Shown here piece after piece: positions 48,956 through 56,580 of a stretch of DNA of 60,095 bases; the first letter of the stretch is position 1, and each line of letters starts with the position of its first letter. The position numbers and the translations under genes are program-made. Source of the DNA: Prochlorococcus sp. AG-424-E18 (GTDB taxonomy: Bacteria; Cyanobacteriota; Cyanobacteriia; PCC-6307; Cyanobiaceae); the NCBI GenBank assembly GCA_003210155.1, contig QCNC01000006.1, positions 1 to 60,095 on the forward strand, read 5' to 3'. Under the pieces are notes generated by a model, which saw only the letters and a list, made by a program, of their open reading frames with translations, did not search any database and was not told the DNA's origin.

Positions 48956-49723
48956 TTAAGCGTAGTAATTTCTGTTTAAATCAAAGTCATTTAATCTCTC
49001 TGATGACAATACATTATTCGCTTCGTTTATCGTGAATTTATTTTCATATAGAGCTTTACCTACAATTACTCCAAAGAGTCCAGAGTTTTCAAATTTTACT
49101 AACGATAATAAATCAGAAATTGAACCAACACCTCCTGAGGCTATTACTGGAATATCTGTAATTTCAAGTATGCTTTTTATGAATTCTTCATTTGTCCCTT
49201 CTAATGTCCCATCTGTATTTATATCTGTAACAATAAAACTAGCAATTTTAAATGAAGAAAACTCCTTTACTAGATCTGTGGCCAAAATATTAGATTGCTC
49301 AAGCCATCCCCTTGTACTAACTTTTCCATCTTTTGCATCAATCCCAACAATTATCCTTCCCGGAAATTTATTTGATAAGTCTTTAACTAGTTCTTTATTT
49401 TCTATCGCAGAGGTCCCCATGATCACTTTATCAATACCATAAGAAAATAGTTGTTCTATCCTTTCTTGAGACCTTATCCCTCCACCGATTTGAATAGGTA
49501 TGTTAACTGTGTTTGCAATCTTTTTTATTGATTTATCGTTTGTCGGGGCTCCAGTTTTTGCAGCATCCAAATCAACTATATGTATATATTTTGCCCCTTC
49601 GCTTTCCCAAAATTTAGCTTGCTCATGAGGCTCTTTAGTGAAGTCTTTTCTTTTATTAAAGTCGCCTTTAAAAAGCCTTACACACTTACCATTCATTAAA
49701 TCAATTGCTGGTATTAGGTCCAT
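48956..49723 (-). CDS. hisA: ProFAR isomerase (histidine synthesis)
   Basis: TIM-barrel isomerase (255 aa) acting on 5'-ProFAR in histidine synthesis. The N-terminal DLIPAIDLMNGKCVRLFKGD contains catalytic D8, and IIVGIDAKDGKVSTRGWLE contains the second Asp at about 129-130. GTLEGTNEEF and ASGGVGSISDL bind phosphate. The start faces the epimerase-like gene divergently across a gap of about 90 bp. Confidence 0.96.
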   Translation of the reverse strand: MDLIPAIDLMNGKCVRLFKGDFNKRKDFTKEPHEQAKFWESEGAKYIHIVDLDAAKTGAPTNDKSIKKIANTVNIPIQIGGGIRSQERIEQLFSYGIDKVIMGTSAIENKELVKDLSNKFPGRIIVGIDAKDGKVSTRGWLEQSNILATDLVKEFSSFKIASFIVTDINTDGTLEGTNEEFIKSILEITDIPVIASGGVGSISDLLSLVKFENSGLFGVIVGKALYENKFTINEANNVLSSERLNDFDLNRNYYA

Positions 49724-49815
49724 AGAATCATCCTTTTCATTAATAACTTATTAGTAGTACTATTCAATATGTAATTCTATTTAAGATTACTACTTCAGTT
49801 AAATATTTTTTGAAT

Positions 49816-50736
49816 ATGAAAATTCTTGTAATGGGCGGCACTAGATTTGTTGGCAAGTCTTTGGTTGGAAAGTTATTAAGTAAAAATTGTGATATTGATA
49901 TTTTCACGAGAGGCAATAAAAGTAATCCTGAAAAAACAAATTTAATTAAGGGTGATAGAAATAATTCAGAAGATATAGTCAGACTAAGAAATAAAAAGTA
50001 TGATGTTGTTTATGATATTTCTGGTCGAGAGTTAGAACAAACCAAACTTCTTATAGAAAATTTAGATAACTCTTTCCAGAGATATGTATATGTCAGTTCG
50101 GCAGGTGTTTATAAAGATAATTGTGAACTACCCTTATCCGAAGTTGATCCAATTGATCCAGAAAGTAGGCACAAAGGAAAGTTTGAGACAGAAAATTGGT
50201 TAAAAAACCAAAAAATTCCTTTTACAAGTTTTAGACCTACTTATATTTATGGACCAGGAAATTATAATAAAATTGAAAATTGGTTTTTTGAAAGGTTATT
50301 TACTAAAAAATCTATACCAATCCCTGGTGACGGTTCTTTAATTACTCAGCTAGGCCATGTTTCGGATCTAACTGATGTAATGATTAGGTGCATAAATTTT
50401 GAAAATTCCAAAAATAATATTTACAATTGTTCAGGTGAAAAAGGAGTAACAATCAAGGGTTTAATTTATTTCTGTGCGAATGTTCTTGGATTAAACCAAA
50501 ATGAGATTTCTTTAAGAACATTTGATTATCAAAAATTAGATCCTAAGTCTCGAAAGGGATTTCCAATTAGATTAAATCATTATCAGACTGATATCTCTAA
50601 GATAAAACGTGATTTAGAGTGGGCGCCAACTTTTGATTTATTTAATGGCCTAAAGGATAGTTTTGTGAATGATTTTAAAAATAAAAAGAGTGAGGAGTTT
50701 GATGAAAATTCAGATAATACCCTTTTTAATTCTTAA
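49816..50736 (+). CDS. NAD-dependent epimerase-like protein, CSP41-like
   Basis: An extended short-chain dehydrogenase-fold protein, about 306 aa from the ATG at 49816 (a TTG at 49810 would add two residues). The Rossmann motif VMGGTRFVGKSL is near the N-terminus. FTRGNK and FRPTYIYGPGNYN resemble the chloroplast CSP41 RNA-binding endonuclease family and cyanobacterial relatives. The usual catalytic YxxxK is not obvious, as in CSP41. Its 3' end overlaps pgsA on the other strand by 27 bases. Confidence 0.82.
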   Translation: MKILVMGGTRFVGKSLVGKLLSKNCDIDIFTRGNKSNPEKTNLIKGDRNNSEDIVRLRNKKYDVVYDISGRELEQTKLLIENLDNSFQRYVYVSSAGVYKDNCELPLSEVDPIDPESRHKGKFETENWLKNQKIPFTSFRPTYIYGPGNYNKIENWFFERLFTKKSIPIPGDGSLITQLGHVSDLTDVMIRCINFENSKNNIYNCSGEKGVTIKGLIYFCANVLGLNQNEISLRTFDYQKLDPKSRKGFPIRLNHYQTDISKIKRDLEWAPTFDLFNGLKDSFVNDFKNKKSEEFDENSDNTLFNS

Positions 50737-51222
50737 ATACCCTAATAAAGTCACAAGAGTCAGGATGAATCCTAACCAATAAAAAATTAAAGCCAAATTA
50801 TTCAAAAAGCTAATTTTTAATGGTGTAAAGAAGGTAATTACTGAAATAAAAAAGAAAAATGTTTTATATTTTCCTAACATTGATGCTGGCAAACCGTCTT
50901 TTGTGGAGTTCCTTAGGCTAGAGATAATTAATTCTCTGAATAAAATTAATGACAAAGACCAGAAGGGTATAAAATTATTTTTACAAAGAAAGGTTAAAGG
51001 AATTAAATAGAATACTTTATCGCTTAAGGGATCAAGGATAGCTCCTAATCTGGTTTTAAGATTAAATTTCCTTGCAATTAACCCGTCAAAATAATCAGTT
51101 ATACCTCCAATAATAATTAATATGAAGACATAAAAAGGTCTGTTAATTTCTAAAAAAAGTATTAATGGAAATACAAGGAAAAGGCGAGATATCGATAATA
51201 AATTGGGAATATTCAATGCCAC
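50710..51222 (-). CDS. pgsA: CDP-diacylglycerol-glycerol-3-phosphate 3-phosphatidyltransferase
   Basis: Membrane enzyme (170 aa) making phosphatidylglycerol phosphate, the precursor of PG, an essential thylakoid lipid. The CDP-alcohol phosphotransferase motif DG(x)2AR(x)8G(x)3D(x)3D is complete: DGLIARKFNLKTRLGAILDP followed by LSD. Several hydrophobic helices surround it. A PGP phosphatase is needed next; the YqeG-type HAD protein in the minus-strand cluster is a candidate by family, not proven. Confidence 0.94.
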   Translation of the reverse strand: MALNIPNLLSISRLFLVFPLILFLEINRPFYVFILIIIGGITDYFDGLIARKFNLKTRLGAILDPLSDKVFYLIPLTFLCKNNFIPFWSLSLILFRELIISSLRNSTKDGLPASMLGKYKTFFFFISVITFFTPLKISFLNNLALIFYWLGFILTLVTLLGYLRIKKGII

Positions 51223-51426
51223 ATTTTTAAGATTTTTCTTAATAACAAATTAGTTTTTGTATATAAAAAATATAATACACTCTCAACATGCTTAAATTTT
51301 TAATGGTTTTTGATGCTAGTTTCTAAAATTTTATTTAAATCTGAATCCTAAAGATTATAAACTCAACTTCTCTTTATGGATGATGATGTTTTATATTACA
51401 AAACTATTCCTAATATCTAATATCTA

Positions 51427-52038
51427 ATGCAGCCTCATAGCCTAAAGCTATCTCCAGAATCTGATTTGATAAATTCAATTAAGGAATATTCTTTATCGAA
51501 TAATTTATACGGGTATGTTTCTGGAGTGGTTGGTAATCTTAGAACAGTTTGTATTCAATGCCCAGGTAATCAAGAGATAAATAAATTTGAGGGAAATCTA
51601 GAGATAGTTTCTTTAAACGGACATTTTAATAAAGGGGATGTTCATTTACATTTGAGTTTTGCAGATGAAGGATGTAATGTCTTTGGCGGTCATCTTGAGG
51701 AAGGTTGTATTGTAAAAAAAGGTACTGATATATTATTACTTTCTTTTGAACAAAAAATTATTAATATCTCAAGTAATGATTTATTAAAAAATGAATCACG
51801 TGTAAAAGCATATATTTTAAAGGATTGTCCTTGGTCTAAAAGAGCAATTAGGTTACTTAATTCATTATCTATCCCTCACGAAGTTACTTTAATAGAAAAT
51901 GATGAGAGCTTTCAAAAAGTAATGGCACAAAGTAGCCATAATACTTTCCCTCAAATATTTTTAGATAATAAATTTTTTGGAGGATATGATGAACTTTCTG
52001 AACAAGCAAAATTAGATAACTTAAGTTCATTTAAGTAA
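51427..52038 (+). CDS. PPC (DUF296) domain fused to glutaredoxin-like domain
   Basis: 203 aa with two domains. Residues about 1-115 form a PPC/DUF296 domain with its hallmark histidines (GHFNKGDVHLHLSFADEG and FGGHLEEGCIVKK), which bind metal in known structures. Residues about 125-203 are glutaredoxin-like: VKAYILKDCPWSKRAIRLL has CPWS in place of CPYC, so it is monothiol, and TFPQIFLDNKFFGGYDEL has the cis-proline and GSH-binding GG region. Monothiol glutaredoxins handle Fe-S clusters; a metal/redox role is inferred. It is separated from pgsA by a divergent gap of 204 bp. Confidence 0.83.
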   Translation: MQPHSLKLSPESDLINSIKEYSLSNNLYGYVSGVVGNLRTVCIQCPGNQEINKFEGNLEIVSLNGHFNKGDVHLHLSFADEGCNVFGGHLEEGCIVKKGTDILLLSFEQKIINISSNDLLKNESRVKAYILKDCPWSKRAIRLLNSLSIPHEVTLIENDESFQKVMAQSSHNTFPQIFLDNKFFGGYDELSEQAKLDNLSSFK

Positions 52039-52047
52039 TCTAAATTT

Positions 52048-52236
52048 TTAACAGTCTCGGTTATTAAGTTTTTCAGCAACTAATTCGTCCTCTAACTGCT
52101 TTATTAATCTTGATACAAGACTTTGAAATTCTGGTTGACAGCCTTTGAATGCAGCTTTATGCCTTATTGGCTCGTTTCTAGTTCTTAAATCAGTAAGCAT
52201 TAGTTGTAATGCGTCAATTTTGGGATTTATTTTCAT
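52048..52236 (-). CDS. Small conserved-type hypothetical protein, 62 aa
   Basis: Begins MKINPKIDALQLMLTDLRTR and is mostly helical with two Cys (about 33 and 62). It lies 26 bases after the start of the gene that follows it on this strand is read in the same direction, i.e. just downstream of the SDR-like gene. No membrane segment or known motif is present. The helical, charged nature fits a small regulatory or partner protein, but there is no direct clue. Confidence 0.65.
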   Translation of the reverse strand: MKINPKIDALQLMLTDLRTRNEPIRHKAAFKGCQPEFQSLVSRLIKQLEDELVAEKLNNRDC

Positions 52237-52262
52237 AGTTTTAATTTATATATTTACATCTT

Positions 52263-52922
52263 TTAAATCATTTGCATAGCTTTTTTAAAAGATATCTTTT
52301 TATTATCATTCGAACTTGTAACTTCTATTAATTTATTTATGGATTCTTTGTTTTTTAAAGAATCTATACAACATTGCGCAACTAATCTTCTTGGGATTGA
52401 TCCATTAATTTGAGTATCCTCCTTTGAATAATTTATATTTTCTGATTTAATATCTTCATTTTCCTTTAATCCTCCAGGTCTAATAATAGTCCATTCGAAA
52501 TTTGAATTTCGTAGAAAGTTTTCACCTAATTTCTTCCAAATAAGAATTAAACCAAATAAGTTTAATGGGTGAAATAATTTACCAGTACAAAGGGAACTAA
52601 CTAAAATAACCCTTTTAATACCAACTCTTTTGCAACTCTCTAATTGCCTGTATACACCTAATGCATCAACCTTTGCAGGACCAGTTAAATCTAATGATGC
52701 TCTCGCTCCAGTAGCAATTATCAAGGCATCAATATCTTTAAATGCTTCATCAAGTTCCCCTTTTTTGTCTAATGAAACCCTAATTGTTTCTAAACGCTCT
52801 AGTCCTGCTGAGACTTTTGAATTCTTTCTAATGATTTGCCTTACTTTATATCCTTTCTTAACGGCTTCTTCGGAAATTCTATAACCTGTTTTCCCCGATG
52901 CACCAGTAATTGCTATTTTCAT
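52263..52922 (-). CDS. NAD(P)-binding protein, atypical SDR (NmrA-like)
   Basis: 219 aa. The nucleotide-binding GASGKTGYRISEEAVKKGYKV is at about 6-27. ALIIATGARASLDLTGPAKVD and RVILVSSLCTGKLFHP follow, then WTIIRPGGLKE. The pattern matches atypical short-chain dehydrogenases of the Ycf39/SDRa5 type found in cyanobacteria and chloroplasts. The catalytic Tyr-Lys is not evident, so it may be a binding or chaperone protein. Confidence 0.82.
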   Translation of the reverse strand: MKIAITGASGKTGYRISEEAVKKGYKVRQIIRKNSKVSAGLERLETIRVSLDKKGELDEAFKDIDALIIATGARASLDLTGPAKVDALGVYRQLESCKRVGIKRVILVSSLCTGKLFHPLNLFGLILIWKKLGENFLRNSNFEWTIIRPGGLKENEDIKSENINYSKEDTQINGSIPRRLVAQCCIDSLKNKESINKLIEVTSSNDNKKISFKKAMQMI

Positions 52923-52957
52923 GATTAAAAAACTAATTTAATTATTATATAAATTTC

Positions 52958-53611
52958 TTAAGGCTTTTTACATATAAATTTCTTTTTTCTTTTGGGATAA
53001 AGAGTGCGACATAAATAACATTTTGTTCCATCACAGCCTCTTGCAGTACAGTATTCTCTGCCATAAAAGATTATTTGCAAATGTAAAGTATTCCAATCAT
53101 TAATAGGAAATATTTTTTTTAGATCTTTTTCTGTTTGAACTACGCTATCGCCATTTGATAGGCCCCATCTTTGAGCCAACCTGTGTATATGAGTATCTAC
53201 TGGGAATGAAGGTATTTTAAACACTTGAGACATTACAACTGATGCTGTTTTATGACCTACCCCTGGAAGAGATTCAAGATTCTCAAAAGAATCTGGGACC
53301 GTAGCATTATGCTTCTCAATCAATAATTTAGATAAGTTATAGATGTTCTTTGATTTTTGATTAGATAGACCTAAAAATTTTATGTATTCGTAAATGCCAT
53401 TAATACCTAGCTGCATCATCTTTTCTGGATTATCTGCAACTTTAAATAAGTTTTTTGTTAATTCATTAACTTTCTTATCTGTTGATTGAGCACTTAAAAC
53501 TACGGCGACTAGAAGAGTATATGCATTTGTATGATCAAGGGGTATTGGAGGCGATGGATATAGCTTTTTGAGTTCCTTCCGTATTATTTCTGCTCTTTCA
53601 GACTTTCTCAT
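52958..53611 (-). CDS. nth: Endonuclease III
   Basis: Base excision repair DNA glycosylase/AP lyase for oxidised pyrimidines (217 aa). The helix-hairpin-helix LPGVGHKTASVVM contains the catalytic Lys, and FPVDTHIHRLAQR contains the catalytic Asp. Four C-terminal cysteines (CTARGCDGTKCYLC) would hold a [4Fe-4S] cluster but with C-x4-C-x4-C-x2-C spacing, not the E. coli C-x6-C-x2-C-x5-C. It is divergent from the futC-like gene across 77 bp. Confidence 0.94.
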   Translation of the reverse strand: MRKSERAEIIRKELKKLYPSPPIPLDHTNAYTLLVAVVLSAQSTDKKVNELTKNLFKVADNPEKMMQLGINGIYEYIKFLGLSNQKSKNIYNLSKLLIEKHNATVPDSFENLESLPGVGHKTASVVMSQVFKIPSFPVDTHIHRLAQRWGLSNGDSVVQTEKDLKKIFPINDWNTLHLQIIFYGREYCTARGCDGTKCYLCRTLYPKRKKKFICKKP

Positions 53612-53631
53612 TAAATTTGAAAATTAAATGG

Positions 53632-53647
53632 TGTATAAAATTATACA
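53632..53647. promoter_or_regulatory. Palindrome in the nth/futC divergent promoter region
   Basis: TGTATAAAATTATACA has 7-bp inverted arms around a central AA. It lies 21 bases upstream of the nth start and 42 bases upstream of the futC start, so it could be an operator or simply a -10-rich promoter element. It is not a good match to the Fur consensus. Confidence 0.35.
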
Positions 53648-53688
53648 TGGGATATTTTAGGTGAATATTTTCTGCTAACTTAATATAT

Positions 53689-54765
53689 TTGAATAAGAAG
53701 AACTTAGTGAAAAATGATGCGTTAATAATTGATGATTTGCATCATAAATATGATAAGCGAGAATGTTCAAATTGGATATTAAACGAAATTAACCTGAAAA
53801 TTGAAAATGGCGAATTGTTAGGGTTGCTTGGTCCTTCTGGTTGCGGAAAAACTACTCTTTTAAGATTAATCGCGGGGTTCGAATATCCCTCTAAAGGGAG
53901 GATTTCTCTAAATGATAAGGAAATTTCAAGTAGGAAAAAAATTCTTAGTCCTGAGAAAAGAAATATTGGTATGGTTTTTCAAGACTATGCACTTTTCCCT
54001 CACTTAACTGTTTTGGAAAATGTAATTTTTGGTTTGAAAAACAAAAAAGACAGATCTAGAGTTGATTATTTATTGAATGTTGTGGGTCTTGATAGTTTTG
54101 TTGAAAGGTACCCACATGAACTGTCTGGAGGCCAAAAACAAAGACTCGCAATTGCGAGAGCTCTTGCTCCAGGTACAAATTTTATTTTATTAGATGAACC
54201 TTTTTGTAGTCTTGATATGCATGTCAAACTAAAATTAAGAAGTGAACTCCCTAATATCCTAAAAGGTTGTAATGCAAGCGGATTGATGGTTACTCATGAT
54301 CCGGAAGAAGCGATGTCAATTTGTGATAAGGTCGCTGTTATGAATGATGGAAAAATACATCAAATTGATACGCCTATTAACCTTCTAAATAATCCCAAGA
54401 CCATATTTGTTAGTAGTTTTATTTTGGGTAATAATATTGTTAATCTCAAAAAAAATGGTAATTCATATATTTCTTGTTTGGGTGAAATAAATTGTTCAGA
54501 GTATTTGAAAAATAAAGTTATCAAAAGTATGTCAATTTCGCCTAAATTTATTTCAATTAAAAGATCAGAATCTGGTGATGCGATTGTAATATCTAAAGAA
54601 TTTCTTGGAGAATTTCTTATATATAAAGTATCTATTAATGGAAACATATTAAGGGTTAAAACTGATATTAATAATCTCCTTAATAATGGCGATAAATGTT
54701 CTCTTTCTATTAATAAAAATAGTCATTATTTTTTATATCCTGGAGCATATAAGGAATATATATAG
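53689..54765 (+). CDS. futC: Iron(III) ABC transporter ATP-binding protein (FutC/FbpC-like)
   Basis: ATPase of 358 aa. Walker A GPSGCGKTT is at about 48-56, Q-loop FQDYALFPHLTV, signature LSGGQKQRLAIARAL, Walker B ILLDEPFCSLD, and switch VTHDPEEAM. The C-terminal about 120 residues form the TOBE/regulatory region. Group features match Fut/Fbp iron and related MOI-type transporters; spermidine or thiamine cannot be excluded by sequence alone. It starts at TTG 53689. No permease or binding protein is adjacent, so its partners are encoded elsewhere. Confidence 0.78.
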   Translation: MNKKNLVKNDALIIDDLHHKYDKRECSNWILNEINLKIENGELLGLLGPSGCGKTTLLRLIAGFEYPSKGRISLNDKEISSRKKILSPEKRNIGMVFQDYALFPHLTVLENVIFGLKNKKDRSRVDYLLNVVGLDSFVERYPHELSGGQKQRLAIARALAPGTNFILLDEPFCSLDMHVKLKLRSELPNILKGCNASGLMVTHDPEEAMSICDKVAVMNDGKIHQIDTPINLLNNPKTIFVSSFILGNNIVNLKKNGNSYISCLGEINCSEYLKNKVIKSMSISPKFISIKRSESGDAIVISKEFLGEFLIYKVSINGNILRVKTDINNLLNNGDKCSLSINKNSHYFLYPGAYKEYI

Positions 54766-54904
54766 ACTTTTTTATAGGCAATTACACTTGCCCCCCTTCC
54801 AATTAGAGCATTTTTTCTTTTTACATTTCTTTTTTTTGCTGTTATATATTTTATTAGTTAATAGCAGTTCAGAAAATCTGTACTGTAAATTCATTTATAG
54901 TATT

Positions 54905-54923
54905 GAGACTGATTTTCATTATC
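54905..54923. promoter_or_regulatory. Fur-box-like sequence upstream of ferritin
   Basis: GAGACTGATTTTCATTATC matches 15 of 19 positions of the E. coli Fur consensus (GATAATGATAATCATTATC), with a full CATTATC half-site. It lies 84 bases upstream of the ferritin ATG. It may control ferritin, whose iron dependence in Fur systems can be direct or indirect. The rest of the gap (54766-55007) shows a 5-bp GC hairpin after futC (54777-54792) and A/T-rich sequence. Confidence 0.5.
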
Positions 54924-55007
54924 ATATTATTTAATTTAATTTAAAGGATTAATTTATTACTAATTTATACAAAATGTTGTATTATTTTCTTAGATACTTA
55001 TAAGAAA

Positions 55008-55562
55008 ATGAATGAAAATAACTTAAAAACAAAAAAATTAGTTAATTTTGGTCCATCTGGAAGAGCTGTTGCTCAACCGATAGACAAAAGTTTGTTGGAT
55101 AACATTTTTGAACATCTAACAATGGAAAGATATGCCAATGTTCAATATTTTTCTATGTATCTATGGTTTCAAGAACGTGATTTAAATGGATTTGCTTCTC
55201 ATTTTCTAAGTGAATCACAAGGCGAAATGGAACATGCTCAGAAATTTGCAGATTACTTAATTGCTAGAGGACAAAGCGTAAAATTAGATGAAATTCCTGC
55301 TCCCATTCAAACATGGGATTCTATAGAGGAGCTGATTTCTTATTCTTTTAATATGGAGGCTGATTTAACTTCATCTCTACATCAACTTTATTCCATATCA
55401 GAAAGAATTTCAGATACAAGAACTAACGTATTTTTAGATCCTATTATAGAGGCTCAAACGCAATCAGAAGATGAATTTGCGAACATACTGGGCAAGGTTA
55501 AATTTGCTTCCAATCAACCTTCGGCAATCTTATTAATAGATAGTGATTTAAATAAAAAATAA
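55008..55562 (+). CDS. Ferritin
   Basis: Iron storage protein of 184 aa, of the non-heme bacterial ferritin type with four helices. Ferroxidase residues include E40, the E73-x2-H76 pair in GEMEHAQ, E117 in NMEADL, and Glu/Gln residues in the fourth helix (EAQTQSEDEF). A tyrosine suited to iron oxidation lies at about 47. There is a longer N-terminal extension (about 20 residues) than in E. coli FtnA. Neighbouring genes are the Crp-family regulator and futC, making an iron locus. A Fur-box-like sequence lies upstream. Confidence 0.9.
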   Translation: MNENNLKTKKLVNFGPSGRAVAQPIDKSLLDNIFEHLTMERYANVQYFSMYLWFQERDLNGFASHFLSESQGEMEHAQKFADYLIARGQSVKLDEIPAPIQTWDSIEELISYSFNMEADLTSSLHQLYSISERISDTRTNVFLDPIIEAQTQSEDEFANILGKVKFASNQPSAILLIDSDLNKK

Positions 55563-55835
55563 ACTACTTTCAAATTTATTTTCATTCAATGTCCTTTTGG
55601 TTATTTCAAAAAGTAAATTTGAAAAGTTGATTTTCTCATTTTTTTTATTTAAGAGTTCAGCTATTTTATAAATTTCCTTAACTCTTTTAAAAATATTTTT
55701 GTTTTCAATAAATAACCTTCCCTTCAATGCTTTATTTTCTGTAGTTTTGTAGGATTGCTTGATATTTCTGAGTCTATTTGATAAAAAATCAATTTCCATT
55801 AATAAGTTGTTTGTAAGTGATTGTGATTCCTTCAT
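55548..55835 (-). CDS. Small coiled-coil protein downstream of the Crp-type regulator
   Basis: The preferred start is the ATG at 55833-55835, five bases past the regulator's stop, giving 95 aa; an upstream start at 55895 would lie inside the regulator gene. The sequence is all-helical, Lys/Asn-rich (SLTNNLLMEIDFLSNRLRNI), without membrane segment or known motif. Its end overlaps the ferritin gene by 15 bases. Position suggests co-expression with the regulator. Confidence 0.6.
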   Translation of the reverse strand: MKESQSLTNNLLMEIDFLSNRLRNIKQSYKTTENKALKGRLFIENKNIFKRVKEIYKIAELLNKKNEKINFSNLLFEITKRTLNENKFESSLFFI

Positions 55836-55839
55836 AATT

Positions 55840-56427
55840 TTATATTGGCGATGTTTCAATAAAAGAAGGGGCAAGACTGACTGTTTGGGTTCCAATTGGA
55901 GCTATTAATAACTCAGATGATCTTAATTTAGAAATTAATCTTGTTGATGTTACGCGTGTAGAACCGATTAATTCACCAATTCTTTCGTGCGTTAACCTAA
56001 AGGGTAACTCGCACCATTGACCACATCTTCTACCTAGACGATTTACTAGTATTGAAAACAAGGCTTGTAATCGCTGTTCTGCATTTCCTAAGTGTCTTAT
56101 CCTAAGGAGTTGCAAAGTCCATTCATTTACTGCATCAAAACCAATATTCTGATGAATATTTACATTGCTACGAAAAGACAAATCTGTTAATGCTTCAACA
56201 CAGACACCTTCGCTACATAAAAGGTCCGTTCTTAGTTGATCACCTGATTGTAGAAATGCAAGTGTCATTCCTTCAGTTTCCTCACAAGGGCAATAAACCC
56301 TTGCAATTCCGCTTTCAACTTCTAGACATGTCCCTTTTGGCCTTGATGAAGGATCTATTAACACGGATTGTCCAGTTATTATCCTTACTAATTTTGACGG
56401 AGAGTCTCCATAACTATGGAAATTCAT
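55840..56427 (-). CDS. Crp/Fnr-family transcriptional regulator, cysteine-rich
   Basis: 195 aa, short for the family. The N-terminal part is a reduced cyclic-nucleotide-like beta-barrel, and the C-terminal winged helix is at about 144-190 (LTHERIGELIGSTRVTSTRLISKL, recognition helix STRVTSTRLISKL). It has seven Cys at 34, 46, 48, 71, 76, 135 and 139, including CPC and CGQWC, so a metal or Fe-S cofactor is possible. cAMP-binding residues of E. coli CRP are not apparent. Upstream lies the best Fur-box-like site in the window, and ferritin is next to it; it probably regulates iron response genes, by inference. Confidence 0.87.
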   Translation of the reverse strand: MNFHSYGDSPSKLVRIITGQSVLIDPSSRPKGTCLEVESGIARVYCPCEETEGMTLAFLQSGDQLRTDLLCSEGVCVEALTDLSFRSNVNIHQNIGFDAVNEWTLQLLRIRHLGNAEQRLQALFSILVNRLGRRCGQWCELPFRLTHERIGELIGSTRVTSTRLISKLRSSELLIAPIGTQTVSLAPSFIETSPI

Positions 56428-56439
56428 TAATTAAAATAT

Positions 56440-56458
56440 GATAATGAGAATTATTATC
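56440..56458. promoter_or_regulatory. Strong Fur-box-like site before the Crp-type regulator
   Basis: GATAATGAGAATTATTATC matches 17 of 19 bases of the E. coli Fur consensus and extends to a near-perfect 21-base palindrome (56439-56459). It lies 12 bases upstream of the regulator's ATG, so it would overlap the promoter or the 5'-UTR. Strong evidence for Fur control of the regulator gene. Confidence 0.8.
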
Positions 56459-56484
56459 AATTATGCACTATAAAATTACTTATT

Positions 56485-56503
56485 GCAATAGATTCTCATT
56501 ATC
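56485..56503. promoter_or_regulatory. Second Fur-box-like site, facing the zinc-ribbon gene
   Basis: A 13-of-19 match to the Fur consensus centred on GATTCTCATTATC (56491-56503), with an intact CATTATC half-site. It lies 77 bases before the zinc-ribbon gene and 26 bases from the stronger site, so both may form one Fur-bound divergent control region. Confidence 0.5.
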
Positions 56504-56580
56504 ATCACATTTCTGAAGTTTTTCTTTACAAAGTATTTATGAATATAATTTAGGAAGAATTTCTAAATAATTTATTTTAA

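Noticed and set aside
49032..49442. 136-codon plus-strand frame opposite hisA
   Set aside because: Entirely antisense to hisA, whose motifs are complete.
49761..49800. AGTAGTA ... TACTACT repeat in the hisA/epimerase gap
   Set aside because: Arms are 27 bases apart and AT-rich, and do not match the NtcA GTA-N8-TAC pattern.
51405..51430. Tandem AATATCT repeat just before the PPC-glutaredoxin gene
   Set aside because: Only two to three copies in AT-rich sequence, probably slippage noise.
54686..54934. An 82-codon frame of hydrophobic residues running from inside futC into the ferritin gap
   Set aside because: Most of it overlaps futC in another frame; the rest is T-run-derived Phe/Leu. The Fur-like site covers its end.
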